64,000 nt of DNA from Danio rerio (GCF_049306965.1 NC_133183.1:18548001-18612000); one strand, 5' to 3'. Shown: positions 1 to 11,513, counted from the first letter of the stretch. Notes: generated by a model not told the origin, from the letters alone. A program made the numbers and translations.

Positions 1-1087
1 GGTGTCCGCCATTCTCCAGCTGTTGATTTTGTTTAGCACTGCATTTAATATCACCGTTTGCTTATAGCACTTAATAGTTCCTAGGGTCAAACTTTGTTTT
101 CATGGTTCGTTTGTTGAATTTAAGTTACATTGCAATTAATTCTCACTAGATTATACTGCCAGTAGACTGTTAGGTTGGGGTTAGGGCTAGCGTAAGTTGA
201 CATGTACTTGCAAAGTTTCCTATAGTCAGTTAAATGTCTGTTGAAGGAGCAGTATCAACAGATATTAAGCAAACAGTCTACTAATACTCAAATGGACCAT
301 CAAAATAGTCTACTAATACTCAAATGGACCATCAAAATAAAGTGTTCCTGTTCCTAGTATTGGAAACCACTAAAATCACCCATAAGGAAATTATTTCTTA
401 TTAAAGCAGACCTGGTGGTTAGTTTTCATGACAAAAGGCCTTAAAAAGGCATTTTCATCCATAAAACTACCACTCGCTGGATATTTTCTCTATTTCAGTC
501 TATTCTCAGTAAACCCCATTGTAGTAGACATGAAATGGTTAACAGTGTCACGTGATCAAGGTGGAGGGTCACATATAGAGGGTTTATATTGGTCACCTGT
601 TCATTCACCGATGGAGAGAGGTATTCTTTGTTGAACAAAATCAAATCAAATCTGCACTGTCAAAATATCAAAAATCAGAAGACATTGGAAAAACTTCTTG
701 CTTTGTTTTTATTTTATTGTTTGATGTTTGTCACAAAACATGTCTCTGGTTTAGCCTCTCAGCCATTGCTTTATGTAGCCGCTACACCCATTGATGGAAT
801 GTTTATGAAACCGCATCTACATGCCTAAATGCAATGTGTTGCTGGTTAGTTAAAAACATTTGTGGCGAAATATGTCGTCTCTTAAATACAGAAATGCAAA
901 ACCTATATTAATTCAGCTTTCTCATTTTCATTAAGTTTAATTTGATGTACTAACAAAACTAAAACCCTAAACAAATAACTGAGATAAAAAGCAATAGATA
1001 CTGTAGTTGCATTCAAAAATTGACAACAAATTTGCAATTGTAAACTTGAAATAAGAGAAAACCCAAAAACAAAAATGTATTTGTTAC
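1..1087 (-). other. Intron 10 of RPE65-like copy A (partial), with repeat debris
   Basis: This stretch follows the exon 10 splice donor of copy A and holds no recognisable RPE65 exon on either strand, so the last four coding exons should lie beyond the left edge. Bases about 110-350 look like interspersed repeat. An 11-bp inverted repeat (161-171 and 272-282) brackets part of it, and a perfect 32-bp tandem duplication sits at 275-338. The short open frames here have no family resemblance and are treated as chance. Confidence 0.6.
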
Positions 1088-4000
1088 CCTGTGGATGTCC
1101 AGTGGAAGCACGTATCTGCGCACCTCCGGCTGTGGAGCTCTCAGGGCTGCTTTTTTGACTTCCTCCCAGTTTTGCCTCAGATTTGCCAAATATAGATAAT
1201 TGTACACAAATTCATGGCTGTCAGTAAAAGGAGAAAAACCACATGCAATCACAATCTAAGCTGCTGGTTGCTATTATCAGATGTGCAAGTGTAATACATT
1301 TAATTATTTGTTTATTTTGAGAAGTTTGCTAAAACTTCAGTAAGCATAAAAATCAAGCAGTCTTACCCTTTCCATGTGCACAGGTCAACAACAATAAAGC
1401 CTTGGTCTTCAAAACAGTTAATGTGGTGAAAAATATTGAAGGCAGATGTTCTGAATTTGTGGTCGATGTATTTGCCGGGATTTTTGGCTGCCAGATGAAA
1501 CCATGTCTGGGAAAGCAACCAAATCAAGATGATGAGGCAATGCACAAAACACCTACTGCATTTTTGGGTTATTTTGGATCTCAAATGTTCCAATTAACCA
1601 CTGAAATATGAATAAGTTCTGACTTACTCCCATTCTGTCATTAGATTCAAAGCAGTCCATATAATTTGACCCTCTGATGCTCCAGGAAGTGAGAAATTTC
1701 AGCAGATTGATCTTCACCGGAGTTTCAACAAACACAAAATGGTTCTCTGTCATGCCAAAGCTGCATAAAAATATAATGTTGTTGATTATTAACATTTGTT
1801 TCGATCATCATTTACTCAATTTCCTTGTTCCAAACCTGTTTGAGTTTCTATCTTCTGTTGAACACATAACAGGATACTTTGACGAATGTTAGAAACCGAT
1901 AGCTGTGGACCAGTGGTGTAAAGTAACAAATTACAATTACTAAAACTCTTGTAGTTGACGAGTTTTTCTCAGGAATTGTAATTTACTAAGTACTTTTAAA
2001 AATGTCTACTTTTACTTTCCCTTAAGAACATTTTTAGTTTAGTTTTTACTCCACTACTTTCCTTCAACCTGCATTCACTATTTTTTCCTGTCAATGGGGA
2101 TAATGAAAATTAGTTCTTTGATTTATTTCCAATCAAATCACACATAGAAGATGAAGCTCATCATAATGAACTACCTGAAGACATGGGTGATTTATAATTG
2201 CAGCAAATTGTTTGCAAGTATAAAAGTTTATCAGATGTTAGATTTTGGTTGCCATACCTGATAAATAAATGTCAATATTTGACGTCAATATGATGTTGGT
2301 TTAAGATGTTGGCTAAACATTGGATTTTGGTCATAACCTAAAATCAGCCAAATATCAACAAAATTTGACGTCGTAATTGGACATTAAATTCATGTTGTCC
2401 TTTGATGCTGGCTAGACATTGAATTTTGGTCACCTGACATCACAACCTGAATCAAACCTTATATTAATGTCTGATGATGTTGAGTGCCTGCTGAGCAATA
2501 AACAAATGCACTACAGAATGTTACGTTTACACACATCCAAAAATTACATGTAAACGCATCAGCTTTTTAAAGCGTAATACTCACTACTCACTACTCTTGA
2601 GAACTTTTGAAAGGGCTACTTTTTACTCATACTTTGAGTAATATTTACAACACATACTTTTAATCTACTTGCACTACATTTTTAGGCAAGTAATAGTACT
2701 TTAACTTGAGTACTCATTTCACCACTGCTGTGGACTTCCGTACTGTTTTTTTCTTTCTTGTATGGGTGTCAGTGGCTACCGGTTTCCAATATTTACAAGG
2801 TATTTACTTCTGTGTTCAACATTAAAAAAAAAAAACTCATAAAGGTTTGGAAGCACTTGAGGAAATAGTGACCTACGTCCCCCTTTAATTACACATACCA
2901 TTATATTATATTATATTATATTATATTATATTATATTATATTATATTATATTATATTATATTATATTATAATAACCTGTGAACGTAGGATGGTTTGAACC
3001 TTTCACTGCTTGGAAACTGGACCAAAACCTTTGACATCGCAAGTGGATCAGATTTTTCTAATTAAACAAATGATAAAACAAACTTTCGTTATAATATATT
3101 ATTTATACAGGCCTTTTATGCTGTTAAATCAACATGCTAACCTTCTTGTAGTGGCGGGATCTTGACAATGTTGTAGGCCAGGGACATGTTCTTCCCAAAG
3201 CAGTTTCCAATGTTATATACAGTACCGTCTGCTTCAATGTGTGGATGTGCTGTTAAACCATTAACCGACAGATAATTGCAGAGGTCCACCTACAGAAGAA
3301 ACAGAAACAATAAATGATTTCAGTTTGATTCATGCCCTCAAATATCAGCAAAAGCTTACCTTTTTTATTGTTTCCAGGGTATCAGGATTGACTTTGGTAA
3401 TGAAGTTGGTTTCAGTGCAGGCATAGAAGTCTTCACCGATGGGGTAAATGTTTACAGAACAGTTGTCTGTAACCTCAGTGCCTTGGAAGTAAGTGAAAAA
3501 CCTGATGTGTAAAACAGGATGCACTAGAAAAATTAGATTTAACTCTATCATTCGATTCATATATATTAAACTGATCTTAAAATACTCTCCAGACCTGGAA
3601 AAGATGTTTTTGCATGGATCTGGATATGCAGCGGTGCCGAGTTCTGTAATCACAACCCTTTTCTCTGTCATGGCTCTCACATAAGCATCAGTTCTGATAA
3701 ACCTGAAGAGGAAGATGGCTATTATGCATTTTAAAGGCAGTCCTTTATTGTATAACCAGCTAATATGGAATGTTTTGGCATTCTTCGATTCTTTATGATT
3801 AGATTCTTTCAATGCTACGAATAAACATCCTTTCAGTAACTGAATGTTCATTCAAAGTTCTTTGGATTTTTAACCCTCCTGCGCTCTTTGTTTAGAGGTC
3901 AGATACTTTGCCATTAAAAGTCACCAGATATAATTTTCTTTTTATTATTTTAAATTTTGAAAGAATTTTATTTCTGTAATATTTATAAAATTTTAATGAG

Positions 4001-5465
4001 GTATTTTTCTCTTGGAATTTATGCATTATTAAAATATATTTTCAAATAACTGCAATATTTGCTTTTAAAATAAATCAAATGCCTTCAAAATGTTGTTTTT
4101 CATTCTTTGAAGTGTTCATATCAATTCCTGAACACTAATTATGAGCAGTGATCTGGTGTTAAATGTGCATTAAAAGATTTTTAAACCCAGATATCAATAA
4201 CACACTCACAGCCAATCAGCAATAAGGGGTGTGTCTAGTAGTAGTAGAAATACCCTATTTTGGTATCTCTGCTACCAGACACGCCCCTTTTTTTACAGTC
4301 CTGTTGGTTTATAGCATATTTGTTTTGGTGCTTTCAATAAACAACATTGTTTGACAAAAATCGCTTGATTAACTTTTTAAAATGTGAGAAGGTCTAGATT
4401 TTTACTTGCGATGATAGGTTACACGTCCGTCCTTCAGGTCAAACTTGTGAATGAGAGCCTGGCCATCAAAAAGATGGTTAAATGGTTCATCTCCAATCTC
4501 GAAAAGCCCAGGGCCCATGCGGAGCAGACTTCCAGACAGCCATGCTGGGATTTTACCTACAGTATATAATGAGAAAAGGAGTGTGTTTGTATTTACTTTG
4601 ATTTACAGTATACTGCTGCTGCCCTATAACCTGAGGTTTGTTATATTGTGCCAGTATGACATCTCTAGGGGTACACCTTCAAGTATATATCAGGTAGGAG
4701 GGACTATTTTCCATATTTTACCTTTGAGTCAATTAAAAAGTTATTTGGGAAAAATAAATAATTGATAAATATTAAAATAAATTTTTCATTTACAACCAAG
4801 TCAAAAATATAATTTCAAGGTAATTCCAAAATTTAACTGTAACAAACTACCGTAATGTTTTTAAGTTTGTCCAAAACAAGATTATATTTTGATTTAAGTT
4901 TAAAAAAATTAGTTTTCTACTTTGAACCTACTTAAAAGTTACTTTAATTTAAAATAATCCCAAAGAAAAACACCCAGGACATCTATACAGCCCCTTTGGA
5001 ACTCAAATTACCACCCATTTGGATTACCCCTGGCCATTTATGAGCTTTTCATTACCTATAAAGTGCAGCTGGAGATCCACTGCTAGCATTTACAACAGCC
5101 AAAGACGTATTTTAGGTAGGGCTCTCACTATAGTGTAGGACAAATTTTCAATGTTGTCTAGTATTTCAGTAACTTTTTTGAATAATAGTATTATGGTGGC
5201 CAAGATAGCTTAACATGCTGCAATTTAAGAAAACACATGCAATTTAAGAAAACACCAGCAAATTAAGAAGAGATCTTTATCCGTTTGACAGTATACGTGC
5301 TGCAAATCCTCACAATGCATACACATTAAAAAAATAAAAAATAAAATAAAAAATATGTGAGAAAGTGTGCTGTCAAACGGATGTATATATTTAATTATAA
5401 TTAAATATATATATTTAATTATAATATATATTTAATTATAATTATAATTAATATATATTTTAAAA

Positions 5466-5553
<88 letters not shown>

Positions 5554-7406
5554 TTTTTTTTTTTTTTTTTTTTGGGTGAAGACTTTAAAAGACACATTAG
5601 CTTACTGTGGGGTATGTGTAGACATTTAAATATCACAATAAGTTGCACTCTGTGTCATGTACAAGACATTAAATAAATAAATCCCAAAGAAAAATGCCCA
5701 GGACTTTTATACAGCCCCTTTGGAATTCAAATTTCCACCCATTTGGATTACCCCTGGCCATTTAGGAGCTTTTCATTACTTATAAACTGCAGCTGGAGAT
5801 CAACTGCTAGCATTCAGAAGAGCCAAGAAGGTACTGTAAGTATCATTATACTGTAGGTCCAGGACATGTTTTTAATGTTGTCTAGTTCTATTCTTTTGGC
5901 ATCTGCATCACATTTCCATTTAAAGCTACTATTATTTGTATATCTAACATATATATAATATGTACAGTCATTGTTACAGTGTACACATGCTCCCAAAATA
6001 AAATCCCAACTTTTTTAACTAGATGAGGCTCAATGGATTCACTCTGTGAACATCAGAACAACATCTATAATTTGCCATTTCTGCAGCATATTTCATATGT
6101 TCCATTCTTAAGGACAGAACTTGTTCTCCAGCTAATTACTTTAGCAAACATGCTGATGCTGAATAATACAATACACTGTCATATTCTGTTATTGGCCTAA
6201 TCATACTATTTTCAATGCTTGTTGAGTTTTTCTCCAATCTAATACCTGACTCTTTCTTTATCCATTCATACTTCAAGCCTTGACCAATTTCTTCCATATG
6301 GATCACACTGTAAAACCCAACAGTTAACTTTCTCAAATGAAATGAGTGTACTTAACTCAAAATTTACTGAAAGTTAATTCTCATTTGAAAAGAGTTTTGA
6401 ACTCGGTGTTAAAGGTAATGAGTAATTAATTAGCCCATTACCTCAACTTAAATGAAGTAAGTTCACAGTACTTAGTTATTTTAAATTAAATGGTTTGTTG
6501 AAATCGGTATTCTCAAACAGTTTGAATTGCCTCAACTTATTGAGTTTTACAGTACTCAGTTGGTTTGAGTTCTCTTCATTTATTGGGGTTTACTGTGCTC
6601 AAATTGCTTTTTTTGCTATCAGTTTCCTCAAATGTGGGGGTAAGCCTAAATTTTTGGGTTTTAAAGTGAAGTTTTCTGTTCAAATCTCGACAAGTCTGGG
6701 CGAACTACTAAGTAAAGCCACTAATTAGGGGTCAAATATTTGGAATAACATAATATAGATGTCTTAGAAACTCTTAAACAATATTTTTAAACTAAAAAAC
6801 AACAAAACAAAACAAACACTTAAGTATTTTAATACAAAATGTGAAGCCATTTTCATTATCCCTACTGTATACAAATTAAAAAATGCTTTTTATTTTTGAA
6901 ATACACTTATCACACTGCCCATCTCTGGCTGCAAGGCATTTACATTGACCGCAACAGAAACCCCCATTTCCCAAGAAAGCATGAAGAAAATAAATGTGGA
7001 AAAGTATTAAACAGAAATGCTTGATTAGATTATAAGCATGCAAACCTGAGACATGAGCAGGAATGGGCTCCGCTAACTCTTCACACGACTCAAAGACTTT
7101 CTTATATCCACCGGCTGGGTGTTCAAGACTGTGAATAAAAACAGATGCCACCTTTTTTTTTTTTTTTTTTTGAATATGAGCAGAAATAAGCTGAAAAAAC
7201 AAAACAACTTCACTTATAATGTTAAATACATTCCTTGGAAACATTTAGCATTGTTCTTAATCATGTCATCTTTCTTCAAAAGGGAATAAACAAACTTAAA
7301 GAAGAAAACATCACTTTTTAAACCATCTTCACCCTTCACCAAGCAAATAAAAGCAGACTTTAAGCTGTATGAGTGAAAATAGTTCCATTACTCACCGACT
7401 GACCAT
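1088..7406 (-). CDS. rpe65b: RPE65-family retinoid isomerohydrolase, copy A (probable 13-cis isomerohydrolase), 3' part off window
   Basis: Carotenoid-oxygenase-family, membrane-associated, iron-dependent enzyme acting on all-trans retinyl esters. Coding exons in transcription order: 7396-7406, 7046-7128, 4406-4556, 3595-3702, 3360-3501, 3142-3289, 2976-3057, 1628-1760, 1367-1506 and 1088-1217. Together they give 1128 nt (376 codons) with no stop, matching copy B exon for exon in length. The start [14 protein letters not shown] is the usual fish RPE65 N-terminus. Iron-ligand histidines are visible at TAHPHIE (180), SYVHSFG (241) and FHHIN (313); the fourth, near the C-terminus, is off window. 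The palmitoylation-type PDPCK motif is present. Compared with copy B and human it has Asn58, Leu103 and Ser133 in or near the substrate cleft, the combination I associate with the 13-cis-specific zebrafish enzyme. It also has Lys82 where the family has Arg. Symbol assignment between rpe65b and rpe65c rests on these residues and is inference. Confidence 0.85.
1796..2880. mobile_element. Old MITE-like repeat in intron 7 of copy A, split by a hAT insertion
   Basis: The sequences at 1796-1910 and 2728-2880 are the two halves of one repeat. Its left half contains TTCTGTTGAACACA and its right half the inverted counterpart TTCTGTGTTCAACA. Diverged halves of the same repeat sit in the matching intron of copy B (about 13978-14100 and 15140-15265). 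The repeat therefore appears to predate the gene duplication. Confidence 0.55.
1911..2727. mobile_element. Non-autonomous hAT-type DNA transposon
   Basis: The ends CAGTGGTGTAAAGTA and TCACCACTG form terminal inverted repeats. They are flanked by a perfect 8-bp target-site duplication CTGTGGAC (1903-1910 and 2728-2735), the hAT signature. There is no transposase open frame. The 817-bp element lies in intron 7 of copy A and has no counterpart at this site in copy B. A related copy in the opposite orientation lies at 17195-18428. Confidence 0.85.
2900..2975. repeat. (TTATA)n pentanucleotide microsatellite abutting a splice donor
   Basis: About 14 units of a five-base repeat run up to the exon 7 boundary of copy A at 2976. 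The intronic part of that donor (GTTATT) reads straight into the repeat. Confidence 0.9.
4224..4289. repeat. Imperfect 66-nt palindrome (hairpin) in intron 3 of copy A
   Basis: The left arm begins AAGGGGTGTGTCT and the right arm ends AGACACGCCCCTT. The inner arms (AGAAATACC and GGTATCTCT) also pair, leaving a ~7-nt loop and a 3-nt gap. It could be a tiny foldback transposon or a hairpin RNA precursor. Only the pairing is certain. Confidence 0.5.
4957..5162. repeat. ~200-bp direct repeat, copy 1 of 2
   Basis: The repeat runs from ATCCCAAAGAAAAA to AATGTTGTCTAG and recurs in the same orientation at 5681-5886 with moderate divergence. Both copies lie in intron 2 of RPE65 copy A. The 500 bp between them holds a TA/T-rich microsatellite. 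Confidence 0.75.
5279..5382. repeat. 13-bp perfect inverted repeat pair bracketing A-rich DNA
   Basis: ATCCGTTTGACAG at 5279-5291 is mirrored by CTGTCAAACGGAT at 5370-5382. Repeated units around CAATTTAAGAAAACAC lie just to the left. It may be the ends of a very short or deleted DNA element. Confidence 0.5.
5470..5573. repeat. (TA)n followed by poly(T)
   Basis: About 78 bp of pure TA dinucleotide (5470-5547) leads into a ~24-base T run. Confidence 0.95.
5681..5886. repeat. ~200-bp direct repeat, copy 2 of 2
   Basis: This is the same unit as 4957-5162, with scattered substitutions and a diverged right third. It represents either a local duplication or two insertions of one unnamed repeat. 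Confidence 0.75.
6308..6596. mobile_element. Probable MITE with CACTGTAAAACCC ends
   Basis: The left end CACTGTAAAACCCAA and right end TTGGGGTTTACTGTG are inverted copies with few mismatches. The ~290-bp interior is rich in TCAA and TTGAG motifs and non-coding. It lies in intron 2 of RPE65 copy A. I could not find a clear target-site duplication, so the superfamily is left open. Confidence 0.5.
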
Positions 7407-7965
7407 GTTGAAGTAAGACGATGCTTGAGTGTGTGTAAACGTGAAGTGCTTCGCATGGACACAGAGTCTTAAGCTCCTCCTACTCCAGTGAATGAAAAGC
7501 CTCTGAAACAAGAATCTCTTTGTGCTCAAACCAAGAACTACTTCACTAATGTTTACCTTCCTGAAAGACAGTACATATTCAATCAAAAACACATTTTAAC
7601 CTGTAGTCAATGGGATCAATATGCAGAAAACTTGTTTTATTAATATATAAATTTTTATGATTTTTAATAATCTTTTAAAATAAGACAAATCACACTGGGA
7701 TTCAATCAATCAATCACAGCATTCCTTCAGTTAGAAAAACAATACAAATAAAAAGAGCAATGCTCAATGCAAAAAGTTTACAACTACAAAAGACAAGTGT
7801 GACATGTCAGAGGCATTTCATTAATCACATTTTCTTTGTTTACTTCCCTGCATGACAAATGATTTGTTTTTCAGGGTCAGGGCCCCGTATTCTTCATATA
7901 TGGAGACTGGGTGTGAATACTGATGAAGATCCACTTGGAAACAATCAAAACCCACACCCCTTTTA
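7407..7965 (-). promoter_or_regulatory. 5' leader and upstream region of copy A, with blocks conserved in copy B
   Basis: Two blocks upstream of the copy A start match the same positions upstream of copy B. The first covers about 7407-7575, the 5' leader and proximal promoter. The second covers about 7800-7965 and includes CATTAATCACATTTTCTTTG and a stretch around GATGAAGATCCACTTGG. The TAATC core resembles OTX/CRX sites expected at RPE or photoreceptor genes. That reading is inference; the conservation between copies is seen directly. Confidence 0.45.
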
Positions 7966-7980
7966 AACACTGATGGCTTT

Positions 7981-8153
7981 TCTATAATAATAATAATAAT
8001 AATAATAATAAAATGCTTATCTTAAAAGTTTATAATAGATCAGGAGCAGTAATATTGTAATATAGTAATAATAGAGATAAATAATGAATTTGAGATGATA
8101 CGATAGTAATAACATCAAATTGATGTAGAAAAGCACACACACACACACACACA
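7981..8153. repeat. Short (TAA)n and (CA)n tracts
   Basis: (ATA)n lies at about 7986-8010 and (AC)n at about 8133-8153, in the spacer between the two RPE65-type genes. Confidence 0.85.
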
Positions 8154-8296
8154 CAAATCCATTATTTTATAGCAAAATGTATACATATAGTAAAGCTACT
8201 TTGTTGCTGTGGGGTCATAGTTCTTATTTGCAGGTACATTTGGTGTCCAAAGCCACATTTTTTCCCTGCTTTTTAAAAACATATGGTTATATTTTT

Positions 8297-8657
8297 GGCA
8301 ACACAGTGGCTCAGTGATTAGCACTGTTGCCTCACAGCAAGAAGGTTGGTTTGAGTCCAAGCTGGGTCAGTTGGCATTTCTGTGTGGAGTTTGCAGTTTG
8401 CATGTTCCTCCCATGTCCATGTTGGTTTCCCCCACAGTCCAAAGACATGTGCTATATAGGTAAATTGATTAAGCTAAATTAGCCAGAGTGTGTGTGTGTG
8501 TGTGTGAATGAGTGTGTATGGATGTTTGCCAGTACTGGGTTGCAGCTGAAAGGGCATCCGCTGTGTAAAACATATACTGGATAAGTTGGTGGTTCACGCC
8601 ACTGTGGTGAACCCTGATGAATAAAGGGACCAAGCCTAAGGAAAATGAATGAATGAT
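8297..8657 (+). mobile_element. DANA-type tRNA-derived SINE, near full length
   Basis: It begins with a tRNA-like head (A-box near TGGCTCAGTGATTAGC, B-box near GGTTTGAGTCC) and continues through the family body GTCCAAAGACATG and CTGGATAAGTTGG. The tail ends in AATGAATGAATGA. An internal (TG)n run expands the middle. Confidence 0.85.
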
Positions 8658-8864
8658 AAAAATTTTTATTAATTATATAATGTGTCGCTTGTTTTCATAG
8701 ATCATATGCTACATGCCATAACAATGCAATATTTTCAGTAAAAAGTTTCCAAAAATCATGACTTCTTAATGTCTGAATTTTTAAATTTATATTTATACAT
8801 TTTTTTACTTTTCTTTTGGCAATTTTATTGTTATAAAACTGTAGATATTCATTTTTCTAATTCT

Positions 8865-9056
8865 CCTTCGGCTTAGTCCCTAAATGATTGGTTGTCACCA
8901 CAAAGGTATAAGCCACCAATTACTCTGGCTTATGTTTTATATGGCAGATACCCTTCCAATCGCAACATAGCATTGAGTACACAAACTCGTACACCTTCAG
9001 TGCTGGGAAACACCCATACACTCTCACAGTAACAGAATAGAAAGACACACATGTGA
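8865..9056 (-). mobile_element. DANA-type SINE, 3' half
   Basis: This is the antisense tail (CGGCTTAGTCCCT, GCTGGGAAACACCCATACAC) of the same SINE family. It is diverged, lacks the tRNA-like head and is followed by a (TG)n tract at 9079-9104. Confidence 0.65.
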
Positions 9057-9139
9057 GAGATTAAGAGAGTTGTTTGGTCTTGTGTGTGTGTGTGTGTGTG
9101 TGTGAGTGTATGTGTGTGTATCCAAAGGTGAAATGTCAT

Positions 9140-11320
9140 CTTGGTTTCAAGAGTTAAAATGTAAGAACTGTTTTTCTATGATTTTTTTTCTTGCTATGAT
9201 TTAGTCATTAATTACCAATTTGTCTGTAACAAAGTATACAAACAATATTATATATATATGTATGTGTGTGTGTGTGTGTGTGTGTAATTTTTGTTTGAAA
9301 AGCACTGGATTATTAAAATTGCATTTGCTTTTAAACAGAAATACTGGAATATTTGTTGTTTATAAAGATTTTTTTTGTAACCTTGCGAAATGCCAAATCT
9401 ATTTGCATTTAAAGATTTAACCTGTGAAATGTTATTAGTGTACGTTAATATTAGTGTACTGTTCTCTGATATGTGATTAAAGACTCTGAGCAGAGGTAAA
9501 CACCCACTGCAGTGTTTGGCCAGGAGTTTGCATACTTAAACGTTTCAACCCATGAGTCAAAACCAGCATGCTGTTTTCCCCCCAACAGGGATAACTGTGG
9601 TTTAGGTTTGTTTATGTGCACGTTGCGTCTGTTTGGTGACATTTTAGGGATCCTCAACTAAACACACAGAATTAAACTTCTGAGTGTACAAAGTAAAAGA
9701 AAGTTTTTTTTGCATTCCATGTTAGCTAAATATTTTGCTCTTTAAATGCTGCTTATCGCCACATGTCGGAGCTGTAGCCTCAACAACAAGTAGGTCAAAT
9801 GGAGGGTGTGTGGTGTGAAGACAATATCTAAATAATACTATTTTAAAAGCATCTAATGTTTCAATATGTATATTGGTTTACTGGATAAATAAAATTATGT
9901 ATTGAAAATGGTGTATTGGGAAAATATAGGCCTAGTCAAAGGGATAAATCACCCAGAAGTGAAAACCCCCTCATAATTTCACTCTCATGTGGTTTTAAAC
10001 CTTTGTGGGAGTCTTTCTATTGAACACAAAACCATATAATTGTGCTGTCCAAACACTATTAGTAAATGTTAGTTAAAACTCTGTATTTGTAAAACACCAA
10101 ACCACTGAAGTATGATGGTAATGACAGAATCTGAAATTATAACCTGTAAATTACCGTTTTGAGATAATTGTCTAAACATTGAATAGAAGAGTACATTATA
10201 TCTGATATGATTTACATTTTTGTTGTTGTTATTATGCTCATATTTTATGCGGATATTGTTTTCCCCATTAATCCACAGACATTTGATTAGATTTCAGCAA
10301 ATAATTTAGGGAGAAAAGTATATTTCTCATCTTTTTTTGTCAGTGTGAACGGGCTTTCACAATCAGATGCGTTTATGTAAATGATATGTCAAGGCCAAAA
10401 ACAAAGTAAATGCCAATAGTCATAACTGAAGGTATTCAATGGATATTTGTGTGAAAGTTGGAGGAAGAGAGTTTAGCCTTCTTTTTTTACTGGTAGACTG
10501 TAGGATGATGACGATACCTCAAAATATTTCAAGACTTTTAACAGCAGAAAAGGTTCATTAAATAATTCATTAATTACACTTTTATTTGCACTTTTGCAAT
10601 ACATTCATGATCACTGGTTACATTTTATTTGTAACCTTTGCTTTTACTTGACAAAAAGAAGTTCTGGTAGGCCATAATGAGAAACAGATGTTGAGGTTTT
10701 CACTGAAATACTTTTAGGATTGGAATTGGATGCCTTAACCCTTTATAGGGCACTCAGTAAAAACTAACTGGAAAATCCCTGGTGTTAAAACCACTTTTAT
10801 GATTATTGTATTTAACGTCAACAAATTTACCATATGTGGGTCTTTGTTTTTATTCACTTTCACAGTGAAGGAAGGTTCCAACATTCAAATTGGTAACTGG
10901 ACAGGTTCATATTTTGTTGGTGATTTGACATTTGTAATTTAATTGCGAGTTCAGTGAGCATTATTTAAGATTCCTCTGTTTATTTATTTAGAACTTAGCC
11001 TTGGATGAGCTGCCTAAAGACTTAAATATGGCTGCTGAGTGAACAGATTTTCCTTTGGTTATCAATCATTTATAGAAAAATGAAGACGACTCTTCTCAGA
11101 CCCTAACACTTCATTTAAAGAAGAGTTCATAAACTTGTTTAAGGCGCTTTTATTAGTTACAATCTAAAAACATCTTTGTGCATTTGAATATTACTATAAT
11201 TAGCAGCAGTGGCTTATTGCTTTGTTTTCCGGTTTATGTAAACTAAACTAATTAATAAGGACAGAATATTACTTCTTAATAAATGATTGTTGATGAAGGA
11301 AAAATGTTGATGCTTTTAGA
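9140..11320. other. Spacer between RPE65-type copies with little recognisable content
   Basis: No exon of either flanking gene and no complete transposon is seen here. There is a (TG)n tract at about 9258-9286. A fragment at about 9940-10035 resembles the old MITE described at 1796. The short open frames have no recognisable family. Confidence 0.5.
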
Positions 11321-11512
11321 GCAGTGTTTCTCAACTACGATCCTGAAGAACCACCAGCTCTGCACATTTTCCATGTCTCCTTATCCAAACACCTGATTCA
11401 GATTATCAGCTCATTAGCAGAGACTGAAAGACCTGTAATGGGTGTGACAAACAAAAGAGACATCCAAAACATGCAGTATTTGTGGTCCTCTAAGAATGTG
11501 GTTGAGAAACAG
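11321..11512. mobile_element. Small hAT-like MITE (GCAGTGTTTCTCAA family)
   Basis: A ~190-bp palindromic-ended repeat reads from CAGTGTTTCTCAAC to GTTGAGAAACAG. Sister copies lie at 32870-33042 (with a perfect 8-bp duplication) and 50340-50524. The poly(A) signal of RPE65 copy B lies immediately beside its right end. Confidence 0.75.
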
Positions 11513-11513
11513 T

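Noticed and set aside
1-1087. Copy A considered a truncated pseudogene because its last four exons are absent
   Set aside because: All ten visible exons are intact and in phase with copy B, and the gene simply runs into the window edge.
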